Positions 63,753 to 64,000 of a stretch of 64,000 nt of DNA are shown here, one piece after another. The position numbers were made by a program, and so were the translations under genes. This stretch comes from Tubulanus polymorphus (taxonomy: Eukaryota; Nemertea; Palaeonemertea; Tubulaniformes; Tubulanidae): positions 6,262,001 through 6,326,000 of the forward strand of contig NC_134026.1 of the NCBI RefSeq assembly GCF_964204645.1, written 5' to 3'. Position 1 is the stretch's first letter, and each line of letters starts with the position of its first letter. Below the pieces are notes generated by a model that was not told the DNA's origin, did not search any database, and saw only the letters and a list, made by a program, of their open reading frames with translations.

Positions 63753-64000
63753 CGCCGCATTCTTCTCGACGCGCGATGCCAAAATATATTAACAAACATT
63801 AAAAAAAAAAAACAAACATTTATCAATATGAGAAATAACGATATTACGATATGATAGAATTGTACAGTTTCATATGAATGAGTGAGTTAGAGTCAGATTA
63901 TATTTTAGATATCACTCTGTCGCTGGTGATTGATTCGTTGATTGATTATGTGCAGTTCAGACGTATATTTTTAACATTGGTCGTCGCTCAATTTTAGGAT
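63753..64000 (+). other. TAOK 3' UTR (partial)
   Basis: AT-rich sequence after the stop codon, with an A-run near 63800. No clear AATAAA appears before the window ends. Confidence 0.5.

Overview
The window is animal nuclear DNA. The coding sequence is broken into many short exons with GT..AG introns, intergenic and intronic DNA is AT-leaning, and microsatellites and short inverted-repeat (MITE-like) elements are everywhere. Gene content and the style of the repeats suggest a lophotrochozoan invertebrate such as a mollusc, annelid or brachiopod. The sequence alone does not fix the species.

Layout, left to right: (1) 1-3129, the 3' part of a LINE retrotransposon with an open endonuclease/reverse-transcriptase reading frame that runs off the left edge and ends in a hexamer microsatellite tail. 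(2) 3296-4784, minus strand: an eight-exon aspartate dehydrogenase-domain gene (ASPDH). (3) 4785-5441: a short divergent promoter holding a good RFX X-box. (4) 5442-9845, plus: a nine-exon gene for dynein regulatory complex subunit 2 (CCDC65/DRC2), a motile-cilium protein. (5) 10528-44836, plus: a seven-exon gene for a type I membrane protein with a signal peptide, one SUEL/galactose-binding-lectin domain, one CUB domain, one membrane span and a long tyrosine- and proline-rich tail. Its first intron is 21.5 kb. (6) About 45.9-51.8 kb: intergenic, with a hairpin and three low-complexity or tandem arrays. (7) 51793-63752, plus: a 17-exon TAO-family Ser/Thr kinase (TAOK) of 902 residues with an N-terminal kinase domain and C-terminal coiled coils.

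The genes do not form one pathway. DRC2 is a ciliary structural protein, ASPDH is metabolic, the lectin-CUB protein is a probable cell-surface receptor or adhesion protein, and TAOK is a MAP3K. Exon models were built by hand from homology remembered for these families, GT..AG sites and reading-phase bookkeeping. All junctions are in phase for DRC2, the lectin-CUB gene and TAOK. One ASPDH junction is less certain.

The most interesting signals are: a lectin-CUB receptor whose extracellular exons are all phase 1-1; an X-box in the ASPDH/DRC2 divergent promoter; a 44-bp tandem duplication that copies the end of TAOK exon 7 with its splice donor; a piggyBac-like MITE with a matching empty site inside an inverted-repeat pair; several MITE/foldback families shared between introns of different genes; and a hammerhead-ribozyme-like motif in a TAOK intron.
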